In this document: positions 1-6,023 of the stretch, in pieces
Position numbering within the stretch: the first letter of the stretch is position 1
How the letters are laid out: each line of letters opens with the position of its first letter
Source: an uncultured Flavobacterium sp.
GTDB lineage: Bacteria > Bacteroidota > Bacteroidia > Flavobacteriales > Flavobacteriaceae
NCBI RefSeq assembly: GCF_946482535.1
Contig: NZ_CAMLRU010000160.1
Location: forward strand, 1 to 6,023
Direction: 5' to 3'
Length of the DNA stretch: 6,023 nt
The notes under the pieces: generated by a model
The model's input: only the letters and a program-made list of their open reading frames with translations
The model's database searches: none
Told to the model about the DNA's origin: nothing
Position numbers and translations under genes: made by a program

Positions 1-1980
1 ACGGCGATTCACGGCAATTGTCGGTTGCTCGGAAACGGTGACTTTGGCTTGGGAGTATTTCTTGGTCCATTTGGTGAAATCGTCCGCAATTTCTTTTTGA
101 GAGCGTTCGCGGTCTTCCGGATTTTTTAGAGCCAAACGAATTCTACCGGTATTCACTGAAGACGATAAAAAGCCCGGCGAAGTGATGACCAAAGCAATTT
201 TTTTCTCGGGAATGCTGTCATTCATCAACGTTGACATATCTTGCATGAAGTGGTCGGTGTAATCAAATGTAGCGCCTTCGGGTGTTGTAACGCCTACAAT
301 TACCAAACTTCGGTCATCATACGGAGCGGTTTCTTTGGGCAAAATACTAAAGAACAATGCAATCAATCCGAAACAAATAATTACAATGGGAAAGCTCAAC
401 CATTTTCTTTGCATAAAACCTTCTAGAGCCGAGGCATATCCTTTGTTTAATCCTTCAAAATAAGGTTCGGTAAAAGTATAGAACTTGGTTTTCTTTTGTT
501 CGCCACCTTTCATCAAATAGGCATTCAACATCGGTGTCAAAGTAAGCGATACAAAAGCCGAGACCAAAACCGCTGCACCAATGACGACGCCAAACTCTCG
601 GAACAATCGGCCTACGAAACCTTCTAAGAATATAATCGGTAAAAATACTGCCGCTAACGTAATGGAGATGGAGATTACCGCAAAGAAAATTTCGTTGGAA
701 CCTTTGATGGCAGCTTCTATCGGCGACATGCCTTCTTCGACTTTTTTGAAGATATTTTCGGTGACTACAATTCCGTCATCAACTACTAAACCGGTGGCTA
801 AAACAATGGCTAAAAGCGTCAAGACATTCACCGAAAAACCACACAAATACATGATAAAGAAAGTCGCAATGAGCGATACCGGAATATCAATCAGCGGACG
901 GAAGGCTATGGCCCAATCTCGGAAGAATAAGAAGATAATCAGTATCACCAAGATAATTGAAATTAGTAACGTTTCGGCCACTTCCACAATTGATTTTTTG
1001 ATGAAAATGGTATTGTCTAAAGCCACATTCAGTTTAATATCTTTGGGCAAATCTTTTTGGAAACCTTCGTATTGCTTGTAGAATTCTTCGGCTATCGCCA
1101 AATAATTGGTTCCGGGTTGCGGTACTATCGCCAAAGCTACCATCGATTGGTCATTGGCTTTGAATTGGGTTTCTAAGTTCTCCGGACCTAATTCGGCTCG
1201 ACCGACATCACTAAAACGAACAATTTTATCGTTTTCGGCCAAAATGATGATATTGTTAAATTCGGTTTCATTAGACAGATTACCCAAAGTTTTCACAGTG
1301 AGTTCGGTATTGGCACCGGTTAATTTCCCCGAAGGCAATTCGACATTTTGTTTGTCTAAAGCCGCTCTGACATCGGCCACGGTTACGCCGTAGGAATTCA
1401 ATTTTACGGGATCGAGCCAAAGTCGCATGGCATATCTTTTTTGTCCCCAAATTTGAACACCACTGACGCCCGGAATGGTTTGCAATCTTTCGGCAATGAC
1501 GTTTTCGGCATAATCACTCGATTCGAGTACACTTTTGGTATCACTTTGAACCGTCATCGAGATAATCGCATCGGAATCGGCATCGGCTTTGGAAACCACC
1601 GGTGGCGCATCGATATCTTGCGGTAAGCTTCTGATGGCTTGGGAAACTTTGTCGCGAACATCATTGGCCGCTTCTTCTAAGTTTTTTTCCAGTTTGAATT
1701 CGATGGTAATATTGCTCGAACCTTGGTTACTGGAGGAAGTGATATTTCGAATTCCATCGATGGAATTGATGGCTTTTTCTAAGGGTTCGGTGATTTGTGA
1801 TTCAATGATATCGGCATTGGCACCGGTGTAGTTGGTACGCACTGAAATCTGTGCCGGATCAATCGAAGGAAATTCTCTTACGCCTAAATAACTGTACCCA
1901 ATAATCCCAAAAAGAATAATGGTCAGATTAATCACAATCGTGAAAACCGGTCGCTTGATACTTAAAGTGGATAAACTCAT
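1..1980 (-). CDS. RND-family efflux pump, inner-membrane subunit (N-terminal 660 residues, cut by window edge)
   Basis: This reads without a stop from the ATG at 1980-1978 to the left edge, giving 660 codons; pumps of this family are usually about 1,000-1,060 residues, so roughly the last third is missing. Seen in the translation: a first membrane helix at about residues 11-31 after MSLSTLSIKRP, a large periplasmic porter region at about 32-335, then helices near 336-353, 360-381, 384-407, 431-453, 462-487 and 528-547. The helix-4 motif GLVVDDGIVVTEN (397-409) holds the paired aspartates D401/D402 that relay protons in AcrB-type pumps. Known for the family: a homotrimeric proton/substrate antiporter in the inner membrane that exports drugs, detergents or similar compounds through an adaptor and an outer-membrane channel. 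The subclass looks like HAE1 (drug type) rather than metal type, but the substrate cannot be read from sequence. The adaptor gene lies 90 bases upstream. No Shine-Dalgarno precedes the start, as is normal in this phylum. Confidence 0.93.
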   Translation of the reverse strand, partial: MSLSTLSIKRPVFTIVINLTIILFGIIGYSYLGVREFPSIDPAQISVRTNYTGANADIIESQITEPLEKAINSIDGIRNITSSSNQGSSNITIEFKLEKNLEEAANDVRDKVSQAIRSLPQDIDAPPVVSKADADSDAIISMTVQSDTKSVLESSDYAENVIAERLQTIPGVSGVQIWGQKRYAMRLWLDPVKLNSYGVTVADVRAALDKQNVELPSGKLTGANTELTVKTLGNLSNETEFNNIIILAENDKIVRFSDVGRAELGPENLETQFKANDQSMVALAIVPQPGTNYLAIAEEFYKQYEGFQKDLPKDIKLNVALDNTIFIKKSIVEVAETLLISIILVILIIFLFFRDWAIAFRPLIDIPVSLIATFFIMYLCGFSVNVLTLLAIVLATGLVVDDGIVVTENIFKKVEEGMSPIEAAIKGSNEIFFAVISISITLAAVFLPIIFLEGFVGRLFREFGVVIGAAVLVSAFVSLTLTPMLNAYLMKGGEQKKTKFYTFTEPYFEGLNKGYASALEGFMQRKWLSFPIVIICFGLIALFFSILPKETAPYDDRSLVIVGVTTPEGATFDYTDHFMQDMSTLMNDSIPEKKIALVITSPGFLSSSVNTGRIRLALKNPEDRERSQKEIADDFTKWTKKYSQAKVTVSEQPTIAVNRR

Positions 1981-1986
1981 ATTGAT

Positions 1987-2013
1987 TTGAGATTGTAGAC
2001 TTGAGATTGTAGA
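1987..2013. repeat. 13-base tandem direct repeat in the adaptor-pump intergenic gap
   Basis: The sequence TTGAGATTGTAGA occurs at 1987-1999 and again at 2001-2013, a period of 14 bases. It lies in the 90-base gap (1981-2070) between the adaptor stop and the pump start, only 6 bases from the pump ATG. The rest of the gap is low-complexity AT-rich sequence with repeated AATCATC-like words and an ATTTAAAATCTTAAAT near-palindrome at about 2026-2041. No clear promoter, terminator or Shine-Dalgarno is visible. The repeat may be replication-slippage filler; a regulatory role is not shown. Confidence 0.8.
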
Positions 2014-2070
2014 GGGCAGAAAGGATTTAAAATCTTAAATCATCATTCGTTAATCATCAATCTAAAATCA

Positions 2071-3126
2071 TTATAATTTTACTTTGATGTCGTCTTCGTT
2101 TTTCAACGACATAACGCCCGAAGTCAAAACCGTATCGCCTATTTTCAATCCGGAGGTAATCACAACATCTTTATCTGTTCGGGTTAAGGTGGTTACTTTT
2201 ACTTCTTTGGCTTTGCCGTTGTTGGCGATAAATACTTTTTTTCCGTCCTGAATAGGCACAATCGCTTCGGTTGGAATGATGATGGCGTCTTTGATATTTT
2301 TCAAAGGCAATTCGATATTGGCAAAAGTTCCGGGTAATAATTTTCCGTTTGAATTATCGGTCAATGCTCTGATTTGTAAAGTTCTGGTAGTAGCTTCGAT
2401 AGCCGGTTCCAAGGCATAGATTTTGGCGCTGAATTTTTCAGCAATGTTAGGAACCGTAAACGTGATGGTATTGTTTTTATTGATTTCGGTGGCGTATTTT
2501 TCAGGAATTGAAAAAGTAATTTTCAACGGATTCGTGCTGACCAATTTAGCAATTATAGTTGAAGGTGTTACATAAGTTCCCGGAGAAATACTTCTCAAAC
2601 CGATTTTACCCGAAAATGGCGCTCTAACCGTAGTTTTACCGATTTGGGCTTGTATCAATTGGGTTTGCGCTTTGGCAGTTCTGTAATCAGCACTCGCAAT
2701 GTCGAATTCTTCCTGACTTATAGCTTCTTTTTGCAAAAGCAATTTTGCTCTTCTTTCGTTTTCTGAGGCCAAGCTTTCTCTGGTTTTGGCTTGGGCCAAT
2801 TGTGCTCGAAGTTCAATGTCATTCACTTTGAAAAGCACTTGGCCTTTACTGACATTGCTGCCTTCAATAAAAGAAATGTTTTCTACTATACCGGAAACTT
2901 CGCTACGAATCACAATTTGTTCATTGGCTTCAATCGAACCGGAAAGGGAAATGGTGTTCGAAAACTCTTGTGGTGTTACTACAAAAGTATTTACACTAAC
3001 CGGTGGTTTTTTACCGTTTTTATCCTTTCCTTTTTCGCTTTCGGCTTTATTTTTAGTGATTCGATATACAATCATTCCTCCTAAGGCTATGATAAGAATG
3101 GCGATAACAATATTTTTTATTTTCAT
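2071..3126 (-). CDS. RND efflux pump periplasmic adaptor (membrane fusion protein, HlyD/AcrA type)
   Basis: A complete 351-residue protein. It begins with a short basic segment and one hydrophobic helix (about residues 5-21), best read as an uncleaved signal anchor because no lipobox cysteine is visible. A polar linker (22-41) follows. Residues about 63-103 form the first half of the split lipoyl domain (GSIEANEQIVIRSEVSG then GSNVSKGQVLFKVND). Residues 104-162 form a charged helical hairpin. The second lipoyl half starts at TTVRAPFSGKIGLRS (165-179). A beta-barrel region follows (about 200-275), then a membrane-proximal domain to the C-terminus. Known role: adaptors of this type hexamerise in the periplasm and link the RND pump to an outer-membrane channel. 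It precedes the pump gene on the same strand with a 90-base gap, so the two are probably co-transcribed. The ATG at 3126 is chosen because it places the hydrophobic anchor at the N-terminus. Confidence 0.93.
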   Translation of the reverse strand: MKIKNIVIAILIIALGGMIVYRITKNKAESEKGKDKNGKKPPVSVNTFVVTPQEFSNTISLSGSIEANEQIVIRSEVSGIVENISFIEGSNVSKGQVLFKVNDIELRAQLAQAKTRESLASENERRAKLLLQKEAISQEEFDIASADYRTAKAQTQLIQAQIGKTTVRAPFSGKIGLRSISPGTYVTPSTIIAKLVSTNPLKITFSIPEKYATEINKNNTITFTVPNIAEKFSAKIYALEPAIEATTRTLQIRALTDNSNGKLLPGTFANIELPLKNIKDAIIIPTEAIVPIQDGKKVFIANNGKAKEVKVTTLTRTDKDVVITSGLKIGDTVLTSGVMSLKNEDDIKVKL

Positions 3127-3166
3127 TGAAATTTCTGAGTCTAAAATTAGATGTTGGTTGTAACTG

Positions 3167-3174
3167 CAAATCTA
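3167..3174 (-). promoter_or_regulatory. Possible Bacteroidota -7 promoter element for the efflux operon
   Basis: On the minus strand this reads TAGATTTG, an exact fit to the TAnnTTTG element of the primary promoter in Bacteroidota. It sits 40 bases before the adaptor ATG in the 113-base recG-adaptor gap (3127-3239), which would give a leader of about 35 bases. No good TTG-type -33 box lies at the expected distance, so the call rests on one short motif. The same gap holds the short dyad TTGTAGGTACAA (3221-3232) close to the recG stop. No convincing Rho-independent terminator is seen, so read-through from recG is also possible. Confidence 0.35.
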
Positions 3175-3239
3175 ATTCTTACCAATGAAAGCGTCGGTAA
3201 AGTTAGTTTTTATTTAACACTTGTAGGTACAAATATTAT

Positions 3240-5786
3240 TTAGCTGATATAATTCCAAATGTTTTTCTTTTTAGTCAGTTCAATAAAAACCGCACGTAAA
3301 GTTTGATGTTCCGGTAACGTCATCGCAGCATCTTTTTTGAGTAGTTTCATGGCTTCGTGTCGGGCCAAAAGCAAAATGTCTTTGTCTTTGACCAAATCGG
3401 CAATCTGTAAATTCAACACACCGCTTTGTTGTTTGCCCATAATATCGCCAGGACCGCGGAGTTTTAAATCGACTTCGGCAATCTCGAAACCGTCATTGGT
3501 TTTGCACATGGTTTCTAATCTTATTTTACTGTCGTTGGATAATTTGAAGGAAGTCATTAAAATGCAATAACTCTGTTCGGCACCGCGACCCACACGACCA
3601 CGCAATTGGTGTAATTGTGATAAACCGAAACGTTCGGCACTTTCAATAATCATGACACTGGCATTGGGCACATTCACACCGACTTCTATCACAGTAGTCG
3701 CTACCATAATATTAGTTTTACCTTCGGCGAAGCGTTTCATTTCGGCGTCTTTTTCGGCCGGTTTCATTTTGCCGTGAACGATAGAAATGCTGTATTGCGG
3801 CAAAGGAAAATCTCGTGAAATACTTTCGTAGCCATCCATCAAATCTTTGTAATCCATGGTTTCGCTTTCCTTTATTAAAGGGTAAACAATGTAGATTTGA
3901 CGACCTTTAGCAATTTCATCCTTGATGAATTTCCAAACCTTCAAGCGATTACTATCATAACGATGTACGGTTTGAATCGGTTTTCTTCCGGGCGGCAATT
4001 CATCTATAACTGAAATATCTAAATCGCCATACAAACTCATAGCCAAAGTACGCGGAATAGGAGTGGCGGTCATGACCAAAATATGTGGCGGAATAGCCCC
4101 TCCAACCTCCCCGGAAGGGAGGCTTTCTAATGTTGAACTAATTTTTTCAATTACTTTATCAATGTTTCCAATGACTTCTTCATTACTAAATCTTATAACC
4201 TTAAATCCCAATTCATTAAGTATTTGTGTTCGCATTTCATCCGCTTCTTTTTGTTCAATAGCATTGTGATAGCCACCATCAACTTCTACGATGAGTTTCT
4301 TTTCAATACAAATAAAGTCAACAATGAATAAGTCAATTATATGTTGTCTCCTGAATTTATAAGCCAAATTTTTATTTCGCAAACATTCCCATAAGGCTAT
4401 TTCTGCTTGAGTGTTATTTTTTTTGTTCTGATCTTTAAGTTCTTTTAATAAATTATATGTTGAAGGTCGAGCGGTTTTATATTTTTGAATTACATATTCA
4501 ACTTCCTTCCTTTGGAAGGATTGAGGAAGGCTTCCTTTTTGCCAAAGTTTTGATCTTTGTTCTACACCAAAACGATGCTGTTCGTCAATAATGGCCAAGC
4601 CTAAGTTGTTGAACTGTACTTTATCTTCCAGCAAAGCATGTGTTCCGATTAAGATATGCAAACTGCCGTTTTCCAATTCTTCATGGATGATTTTGCGTTC
4701 TGCGGTTTTCGTGGAACCGGTCAGTATTTTGATGTTGATGTTGAGGTCTTTCGCCAATTCGGTTAAACCGTTGTAATGCTGCGTAGCCAAAATTTCCGTC
4801 GGCGCCATCAAGCAACTTTGGAAACCGTTATCCAAGGCAATCAGCATCGCCATCAAAGCCACTATAGTTTTGCCCGAACCTACATCGCCTTGTAACAAAC
4901 GATTCATTTGCGCATTGGTACCCATGTCGTTTCGGATTTCTTTGAGTACTTTTTTTTGCGCATTGGTGAGTTCAAACGGCAAATGATTTTGGTAGAAATT
5001 ATTGAAATTTTCACCCACAATGGTAAACGGATGGCCTTTGATTTTGTGTTTTCTGACCAAGTTTTTGGTAATCAACTGTAATTGAATGAAGAACAACTCT
5101 TCAAACTTCAATCGGAATTGCGCTTTGGCCAAAAGCTCCGGACTTTTTGGAAAATGAATGTTGAACAGCGCGGCGTTTTTCGGAATCAGTTTTAATTCAT
5201 CGACTAAATATTGCGGTAAAGTTTCGGTGAATTTAGCTTGGGTTTCCAAAAAAACCTGCTGCATCATTTTATTGATTACCCGATTCGAAATCCCTCGATT
5301 GGTCAAGGTTTCTGTGGATGGATAGACCGGTTGCAAGGCTGTTCTGAGGTTTTGTTCGTGTTCGGTCAGCAGTTCCATTTCAGGATGTGCCATGCTGTAC
5401 TGACCGTTGAAATTAGTCACTTTCCCAAAAATGACATAAGGCGTGTTGAGCTTCAAAGTATCCCGAATCCATTTGTGACCTTGGAACCAATTGAGTTCCA
5501 TTTGTCCTGTTTCGTCCACAAATACGGCGACCAATCTTTTTTTAGCTTTGCCGAATTCGACGGTTTTGATATTGATGATTTTGCCTATTATCTGAACTTC
5601 CGCCGGATTGTTATTCAGCTCGTTAATTTTATAATAACGGGTTCTATCAATGTAACGATTCGGATAAAAATTAAGCAAATCTTCGTAACGGTGAATGCCG
5701 ACTTCCTTGCGTAGCAACTCACCGCGCTGCGGACCAACGCCTTTGAGGTATTCGATAGGAGTTTGGAGAAGATTGTTAGACATCAT
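3240..5786 (-). CDS. recG: ATP-dependent DNA helicase RecG with an in-frame DUF559 nuclease insertion
   Basis: RecG is a double-strand DNA translocase that remodels stalled replication forks and Holliday junctions. The 848-residue product shows an N-terminal wedge region with an OB-like fold at about 64-140, helicase motif I GDVGSGKT (300-307), motif Ia APTEILATQH (328-337), GTHALL (381-386), motif II DEQH (401-404), motif III TATPIPRTLA (573-582), motif V region ATTVIEVGVNVPNAS (696-710), motif VI QLRGRVGRG (727-735) and the RecG C-terminal signature around LKLRGPGDIMGKQQSG (774-789). All catalytic motifs are intact. The family is usually near 700 residues; the excess is residues 419-564, a foreign block between motifs II and III (annotated separately), and without it the protein would be 702 residues. 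There is no stop or frameshift, so the gene appears expressible, but helicase activity of the chimera is not known. The start could be either of two adjacent ATGs (5786 or 5783); no Shine-Dalgarno separates them. It is divergent from the gene at 5882. Confidence 0.95.
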   Translation of the reverse strand: MMSNNLLQTPIEYLKGVGPQRGELLRKEVGIHRYEDLLNFYPNRYIDRTRYYKINELNNNPAEVQIIGKIINIKTVEFGKAKKRLVAVFVDETGQMELNWFQGHKWIRDTLKLNTPYVIFGKVTNFNGQYSMAHPEMELLTEHEQNLRTALQPVYPSTETLTNRGISNRVINKMMQQVFLETQAKFTETLPQYLVDELKLIPKNAALFNIHFPKSPELLAKAQFRLKFEELFFIQLQLITKNLVRKHKIKGHPFTIVGENFNNFYQNHLPFELTNAQKKVLKEIRNDMGTNAQMNRLLQGDVGSGKTIVALMAMLIALDNGFQSCLMAPTEILATQHYNGLTELAKDLNINIKILTGSTKTAERKIIHEELENGSLHILIGTHALLEDKVQFNNLGLAIIDEQHRFGVEQRSKLWQKGSLPQSFQRKEVEYVIQKYKTARPSTYNLLKELKDQNKKNNTQAEIALWECLRNKNLAYKFRRQHIIDLFIVDFICIEKKLIVEVDGGYHNAIEQKEADEMRTQILNELGFKVIRFSNEEVIGNIDKVIEKISSTLESLPSGEVGGAIPPHILVMTATPIPRTLAMSLYGDLDISVIDELPPGRKPIQTVHRYDSNRLKVWKFIKDEIAKGRQIYIVYPLIKESETMDYKDLMDGYESISRDFPLPQYSISIVHGKMKPAEKDAEMKRFAEGKTNIMVATTVIEVGVNVPNASVMIIESAERFGLSQLHQLRGRVGRGAEQSYCILMTSFKLSNDSKIRLETMCKTNDGFEIAEVDLKLRGPGDIMGKQQSGVLNLQIADLVKDKDILLLARHEAMKLLKKDAAMTLPEHQTLRAVFIELTKKKNIWNYIS
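4095..4122. repeat. Inverted repeat, 3' end (recG sense) of the inserted element
   Basis: On the plus strand this begins AGCCCCTCCAACC and ends GGAAGGGAGG. It contains a perfect 6-base stem CCTCCC (4106-4111) with GGGAGG (4117-4122) around a 5-base loop. In an alignment that allows small gaps, it matches the reverse complement of the opposite end (4502-4532) with mostly C/T or G/A differences. It is translated as the tail of the insert, SLPSGEVGGA (555-564). Confidence 0.75.
4137..4430 (-). other. DUF559 (Vsr-like, PD-(D/E)XK fold) endonuclease domain within RecG
   Basis: RecG residues about 453-550 match the DUF559 pattern from end to end: the leading T-x-A-E-x-x-L-W helix (TQAEIALW, 459-466), FRRQHII (478-484), IVDF (488-491), the core strand KKLIVEVDGGYH (496-507), a conserved D..R (D516, R519), GFKVIRFSNEEV (527-538) and a closing helix NIDKVIEKI (541-549). 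The likely active-site acidic residues are D490, E501 and D503, all present. DUF559 proteins are related to the very-short-patch-repair endonuclease and are presumed DNA nucleases, but the biochemical role of most is unknown. Nothing indicates decay: no missing core residue and no stop. Whether it cuts DNA while embedded in RecG cannot be told from sequence. Confidence 0.88.
4502..4532. repeat. Inverted repeat, 5' end (recG sense) of the inserted element
   Basis: On the minus strand this begins AGCCTTCCTCAATCC and continues into GGAAGGAAG. It holds a perfect 7-base stem TCCTTCC (4504-4510) with GGAAGGA (4514-4520) around a TTT loop. It is the partner of 4095-4122 in inverted orientation and is translated as SLPQSFQRKE (419-428). 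The block AGCC, an AA step, then C-rich and GGAAGG runs is shared by both ends. Confidence 0.75.
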
Positions 5787-5852
5787 CAGAAATTCTTATA
5801 GCGAAGATAGTTTTTTAATTTGAAATTGGGATGAGCATAAAGTGTAATTCTG

Positions 5853-5860
5853 TATATTCG
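5853..5860 (+). promoter_or_regulatory. Weak -7-like element before the secreted peptidase-like gene
   Basis: TATATTCG differs from the Bacteroidota TAnnTTTG element by one base and sits 21 bases before the ATG at 5882. The nearest upstream TTG (5826-5828) is about 24 bases away, longer than the usual spacing, so the match is poor. It lies in the 95-base divergent spacer (5787-5881), which must hold the starts for both recG and the plus-strand gene. No operator-like dyad stands out there. Confidence 0.22.
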
Positions 5861-5881
5861 TAACAATATAATTCCTATCAA

Positions 5882-6023
5882 ATGCGCCTGCTTTTTTTCC
5901 TATTGTTTACCGCCATATCTTTTGCCCAACAAACGGCGAAAGTTGATTTTATCAAATGCAACGCGGCCGTATTTCCCGATATGCAAACTAAAAAAATAGC
6001 AGGTAATGTTACCTACGAATTTA
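5882..6023 (+). CDS. Secreted protein N-terminus, probably M1-family metallopeptidase (cut by window edge)
   Basis: The ATG at 5882 opens a frame that runs to the right edge (47 codons plus one base). Residues 1-16 form a typical signal peptide, MRLLFFLLFTAISFAQ, with cleavage likely just after SFA. The mature start continues QTAKVDFIKCNAAVFPD and then KKIAGNVTYEF (37-47). A short strand-forming start with 'VDF...' followed by a K-x-I-x-G-x-V-x-Y-x-F pattern resembles the N-terminal beta domain of flavobacterial M1 (aminopeptidase N-like) zinc peptidases, from memory of that family. The zinc motif HEXXH would lie far beyond the window, so the function is tentative; another secreted beta-rich protein is possible. 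The secretion call is firmer than the family call. No Shine-Dalgarno is visible, and the start is chosen because it gives the signal peptide. Confidence 0.6.
   Translation, partial: MRLLFFLLFTAISFAQQTAKVDFIKCNAAVFPDMQTKKIAGNVTYEF

Larger units (their letters stand above)
4095..4532 (-). mobile_element. In-frame palindrome-bounded DUF559 element inserted in recG
   Basis: A 438-base block, exactly 146 codons (RecG residues 419-564), that has no counterpart in ordinary RecG. Both ends start AGCC when read inward and carry imperfect inverted repeats rich in pyrimidine then purine runs. Deleting it joins GGA directly to ATTCCG and gives K-G-I-P-P-H-I-L, an ordinary RecG loop before TATP. The interior is far more AT-rich than recG: 14 G/C of 60 at both 4141-4200 and 4441-4500, versus 26 of 60 at 4681-4740 and 27 of 60 at 4741-4800. 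No target-site duplication and no transposase are visible. Its only Met (residue 518) lies after the nuclease core, so the domain seems to be made only as part of RecG. Element boundaries are uncertain by one base because an A flanks either side. Mobility is inferred, not shown. Confidence 0.8.

Noticed and set aside
581..1081. Plus-strand open frame of 166 codons opposite the RND pump (and similar ones at 241-426, 1106-1393, 1441-1626, 1589-1831)
   Set aside because: These lie antisense to a clearly conserved RND transporter frame, have Lys/Ser/Thr-rich sequences without recognisable domains, and are best explained as reverse-strand shadows.
3127..3239. Rho-independent terminator after recG
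   Set aside because: The only dyad (3221-3232) has a 5-base AT-rich stem and is not followed by a T-run on the recG strand.
4095..4532. An intein or self-splicing intron in recG
   Set aside because: The block starts with Ser and ends with Ala followed by Ile; there is no C-terminal His-Asn and no Cys/Ser/Thr after the junction, and no group I or II intron features. The fold encoded is DUF559 rather than a HINT domain or LAGLIDADG nuclease.
5238..5714. Plus-strand open frames opposite recG and the adaptor (5238-5714, 2786-3163, 2791-3084, 3337-3570, 4063-4269, 4591-4776)
   Set aside because: All are antisense to well-supported genes and show no family features; two of them overlap each other in different frames over the same adaptor segment.
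3240..5786. recG as a pseudogene
   Set aside because: The frame is open throughout, the insert is a whole number of codons, and every helicase motif is present. Loss of activity is possible but not shown by the sequence.
5802..5809. TATCTTCG on the minus strand as a recG promoter element
   Set aside because: It differs from TAnnTTTG by one base, has no TTG box upstream at a suitable distance, and would leave a leader of only about 10 bases.
1..6023. CRISPR array, tRNA, rRNA or riboswitch
   Set aside because: No regularly spaced repeats, no cloverleaf-like or rRNA-like sequence, and no intergenic gap longer than 113 bases.

Overview
The window looks like chromosome from a member of the Bacteroidota, most likely family Flavobacteriaceae (Flavobacterium-like). 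The reasons are the AT-leaning coding DNA (about 43-45% G+C in two 60-base stretches of recG that I counted), the lack of Shine-Dalgarno sequences before the starts, the style of the RecG and RND proteins, and a TAnnTTTG-like promoter element. The genus is inferred from protein character, not from a marker gene.

Layout. Positions 1-1980 (minus strand) hold the first 660 codons of an RND-family inner-membrane efflux pump, which runs off the left edge. Upstream of it, across a 90-base gap carrying a 13-base direct repeat, is its periplasmic adaptor (2071-3126, minus). The two form a typical adaptor-pump operon; no outer-membrane TolC-like gene or regulator is visible. A 113-base gap then leads to recG (3240-5786, minus), the branched-DNA helicase. 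A 95-base divergent spacer separates recG from the start of a secreted protein on the plus strand (5882 to the right edge), probably an M1-family metallopeptidase.

The main point of interest is inside recG. A 438-base block (4095-4532, exactly 146 codons) interrupts the helicase in frame between motif II (DEQH) and motif III (TATP). It is much more AT-rich than recG, is bounded by imperfect inverted repeats that can each form a hairpin and start with AGCC, and encodes a complete DUF559 (Vsr-like, PD-(D/E)XK-fold) endonuclease domain. Conceptual removal at the AGCC/GGCT ends restores an ordinary RecG of about 702 residues with an uninterrupted ...QKG-IPPH... junction. There is no stop codon, frameshift or intein motif, so the predicted product is one 848-residue helicase-nuclease chimera. 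This looks like a small nuclease-bearing palindromic element that has entered a conserved housekeeping gene without breaking its reading frame. The rest of the window appears to be ordinary chromosomal content.
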